Origin: Mugil cephalus
Lineage: Eukaryota > Chordata > Actinopteri > Mugiliformes > Mugilidae
DNA length: 64,000 nt
NCBI RefSeq assembly: GCF_022458985.1
Contig: NC_061771.1
Coordinates: forward strand, 22,331,501 to 22,395,500
Direction of reading: 5' to 3'
The first letter of the stretch is position 1. Each line of letters opens with the position of its first letter. Below the pieces are notes generated by a model. The model was not told the origin of the DNA. It did not search any database and saw only the letters and a list, made by a program, of their open reading frames with translations. Position numbers and translations under genes: made by a program. Below are positions 61,642-64,000 of the stretch, piece by piece.

Positions 61642-64000
61642 CTACAGAGGGTCGATGAGGGGAGGGTATGAGGTTATTTCTTTCTCAAATAAAACACTCA
61701 GCAGAATATGTCAACATTTGAACATAGCTTAAAACTGAGAAATGGCTGAAACTGAAACTCCAGCACCTTTAACACCGATGACTCACACCCATGGGGGGTT
61801 TTACGAGTATTGTGACCGTGACATCAGACTCACTATGTGAATCCTCACATGATCAAAGCGTCAAAAACAAAGCCCTTTGGCTCTTCCTGTCATCTCAATG
61901 AGATGTAAACATCTCAGCTTCACAGTGTAGAGTATATGCACGTGACATCACAGTAAGCAAAAGTCTCTACGGTTACGGCCGCTCAGATTAGCAGCATTAG
62001 TTTGAATCATAGACTTTAACAGTGTCTAAATTGTAAAATTAACGAAAAAAAAAAAGGAGAGCTGCAGTGTGATTCCACTTTTCCAAATCCATACTAGTTC
62101 GTATGGATCACTGTCGAGTGCAATCGTCCTTAACTTGATCTGATAATCCACATTTTCCCTGGTCTCGCTGTGTTTACTGCTTCATTTCACCGTGTTTTTG
62201 CCCCTCAGCGGGAGCGGCCCCCGGGGGGCAGTGACGTCAATGCATATCCTCCATCACACTGAGTCTGTGTCACTTGTGAAATCCTCCATGTAAATGTGAC
62301 CCGACAATGACCAAGTTTCACACAAGATTTGTGTAGGCAAATCACCTTGAATGTAGAGTATTGTACTTATTGTTGAACCCTTTAGCAAACTGTGGCCGAT
62401 TTCCCTGAGATTAAAGAGCAAACTGCAGCAATGAAATCCAACTTAAAAAGACAATTACATCCGATTCGAACTTTCCCATTCAACCAACTCTCATCACAGC
62501 CCGTTCGTGTGCCTTTTCTCTGTGTCGCACCTGTGTGAGGGTATTGGTCTGCTGCTGTAGGCTCTGCTGAGGGGGCGGAGCCTGCTGCTGGATGGTGAGC
62601 TGCTGAGTTCCTGAATGGACGGGGTTAATCGTCGCCTGCTGGACCTGATTGGTCAAAGTATTCGTTTGCTGAACTGACCCCACTTGAGGGAGCTGCACGT
62701 TCATCGTTCCACCCTGCTGCTGCAGCAACATCTAGACGGGCAGGACACGTCACATGTCAGACACAGTGGTCTACATTTACACAGCAAGAATTTACATTTC
62801 TACATTCGTTTGCCCAAAACTCAATATGTTTTCATAGAGGGACATTCAGGCAGTGGTGGTCTATTGTTGCCATTTTCTCTGAATATAACAAAAAAAATAA
62901 TAAATCATACATAATGTATGATTGAAGTCCTGATCTAGGTCAGGTCAGGTACAATATAGCAGGAGATGACAAAGCAAACTGGACATTTAACAAAAAAAAA
63001 GGGCATTCAAATAAAAAGATTCTTCTAAATTAAACACCTATTTGTCAGAGAGGTCTACGCTACACATTATGGAATATACCTGCATGTTTGTGTCTACCTG
63101 TATGCCCTGTCCCTGGACCCTCTGGAGCTGGTCTTGGATGTGTCTGAGCTCATCCTGCTGCCGTTGGATGTTGGCCTGGATCATCCTGGTCCTCTGTTCT
63201 AGCTGCTCCTTTAGGTGCTGCATGGCATTAACCTGCGCTGTGAACTCCATCACGGGCTGTCGGTAAAAAAGAGAAAAATGAATGAAATGTGTACTTACAC
63301 AAAAATACAAATGAGTTAGAATATTAACCTGCAATTACTGAACAAATCATTTCAGCTCCGCTACAAGTGACCACTGTGCTCACCTGTACATTTGTCTGGA
63401 GTTGCTGTGTTGGTTGTTGTTGTTGCTGCTGCTGTTGCTGCTGCTGCTGTTGTTGTTGTTGTTGTTGTTGTTGTTGCTGCTGTTGCTGTTGCTGCTGTTG
63501 ACTGATCATGCTTGGATTTACACTCTGTCCTGTTGTTTGGGAGCTCATGGACTGCAAATAACCACAAAAACATAAAAGCTTTTAGCGTCCGATGTCCGTT
63601 TTATGACATGTATCCTTTTAAGTTTGAGTGGTCGATCGCGTCTCACCTGGCTGCTGATGGATGAGCGACGCTGTGAGGACATCTCCATGGTGGAGGCCAG
63701 CGACTGCCGGGGAGGCGTGGCCGTGTCCATGTGTAGCTTGGATGCTGTTGCTGCAGAAAAACAAAATAAAACAGTCATGAGCAACAGTCTAATTCAGACA
63801 CGGCTGACTTTATCATAGCGTCACGCTGCAAGGCTTAGTCGTCATCGTTTGTCCTTACAAGTGCAAGTGTTGTCAGAGACATGTGAGGAGGACTTGCGGG
63901 AACTCCGTGAGGAGGTGGAGGGCGTTCGGCTGTGGTCGAATCGCTCCAGAGCCTCCTTCAGGCTGGACGTATTGAGCTGCGACTCTGAACCAGAATCTTG
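60141..64000 (-). CDS. clockb: Circadian transcription factor CLOCK, C-terminal part
   Basis: CLOCK is the bHLH-PAS partner of BMAL1 that drives E-box transcription of the nuclear circadian loop. Only the last nine exons are in the window (519 aa plus stop); the bHLH and PAS domains lie beyond the right edge. The exons match human CLOCK in order: [115 protein letters not shown] and a final [11 protein letters not shown]. Two glutamine tracts of about 29 and 30 residues stand out. It converges with kit. The suffix b is inferred from the neighbouring genes only; NPAS2 is excluded by the C-terminal match. Confidence 0.93.
61960..62255. mobile_element. TGACGTCA-bounded repeat, internally deleted inverted copy (clock intron)
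   Basis: Reverse complement of the two ends of 55,396-56,235, joined around an A run at 62,045-62,056. It lies between the clock exons at 61,448 and 62,531. The order and orientation of both ends are kept, so the middle was lost by deletion. Confidence 0.6.
62531..64000 (-). CDS. clockb: clock exons: Ser-rich region, polyQ 1, coiled coil
   Basis: Exons are 63,859 to beyond 64,000 (cut by the window edge), 63,647-63,750, 63,384-63,551 (29 consecutive Gln from mixed CAG/CAA codons), 63,098-63,256 (53 codons, coiled coil) and 62,531-62,731 ([18 protein letters not shown]). The 53-codon exon corresponds to mouse Clock exon 19, which is skipped in the Clock-delta19 mutant and binds CIPC in known work. 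A second in-frame donor 18 bp downstream of this exon (GCAG|GTATAT, exon end 63,080) would add VDTNMQ. Confidence 0.9.

Overview
This window is vertebrate genomic DNA from a ray-finned fish, most likely a percomorph teleost. The genes have short exons with GT-AG introns. Dinucleotide and tetranucleotide microsatellites are abundant, and there are many short non-autonomous DNA transposons. The gene set is fip1l1, kit and clock. No RNA gene, CRISPR array or bacterial feature was seen. All exon coordinates come from reading splice sites and codon phase by eye; no alignment was run.

Left part (1-15,000) is an accessory, transposon-rich region. It holds a relic of a lipocalin exon at the very left edge. 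Next is a broken ICAM-like immunoglobulin gene with a threonine-rich stalk (about 1.5-6.5 kb). A decayed gene with a SAM-like segment follows (about 9-11.5 kb) and is split by a hAT element with a perfect 8-bp target duplication. The region ends with one apparently intact six-exon lipocalin of the alpha-1-acid-glycoprotein / tributyltin-binding type on the minus strand (13,023-14,847, 220 aa). A compound AT-rich repeat lies in inverted orientation on the two sides of the ICAM/SAM segment.

Middle part (15,900-26,600) is fip1l1 on the minus strand, a subunit of the cleavage and polyadenylation machinery. Fourteen exons can be joined in phase. The initiator exon was not found. About 12 kb of intergenic DNA follows (26.6-38.4 kb), with repeats and a few candidate regulatory stretches.

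Right part: kit, a type III receptor tyrosine kinase, on the plus strand (38,441-53,746). Its 21 coding exons join in phase to 957 aa, with five Ig-like domains, a membrane span, juxtamembrane tyrosines and a split kinase. kit runs tail-to-tail into clock on the minus strand (60,141 to beyond 64,000), of which the last nine exons (519 aa) are present. They include two long glutamine tracts and the coiled-coil exon equivalent to mouse Clock exon 19.

fip1l1, kit and clock come from the ancestral FIP1L1-PDGFRA-KIT-CLOCK neighbourhood. No pdgfra, gsx2, chic2 or lnx1 exon was recognised between fip1l1 and kit. This points to the kitb/clockb/fip1l1b duplicate from the teleost genome duplication, an inference from gene order only. 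The three genes are neighbours by descent, not a functional operon.
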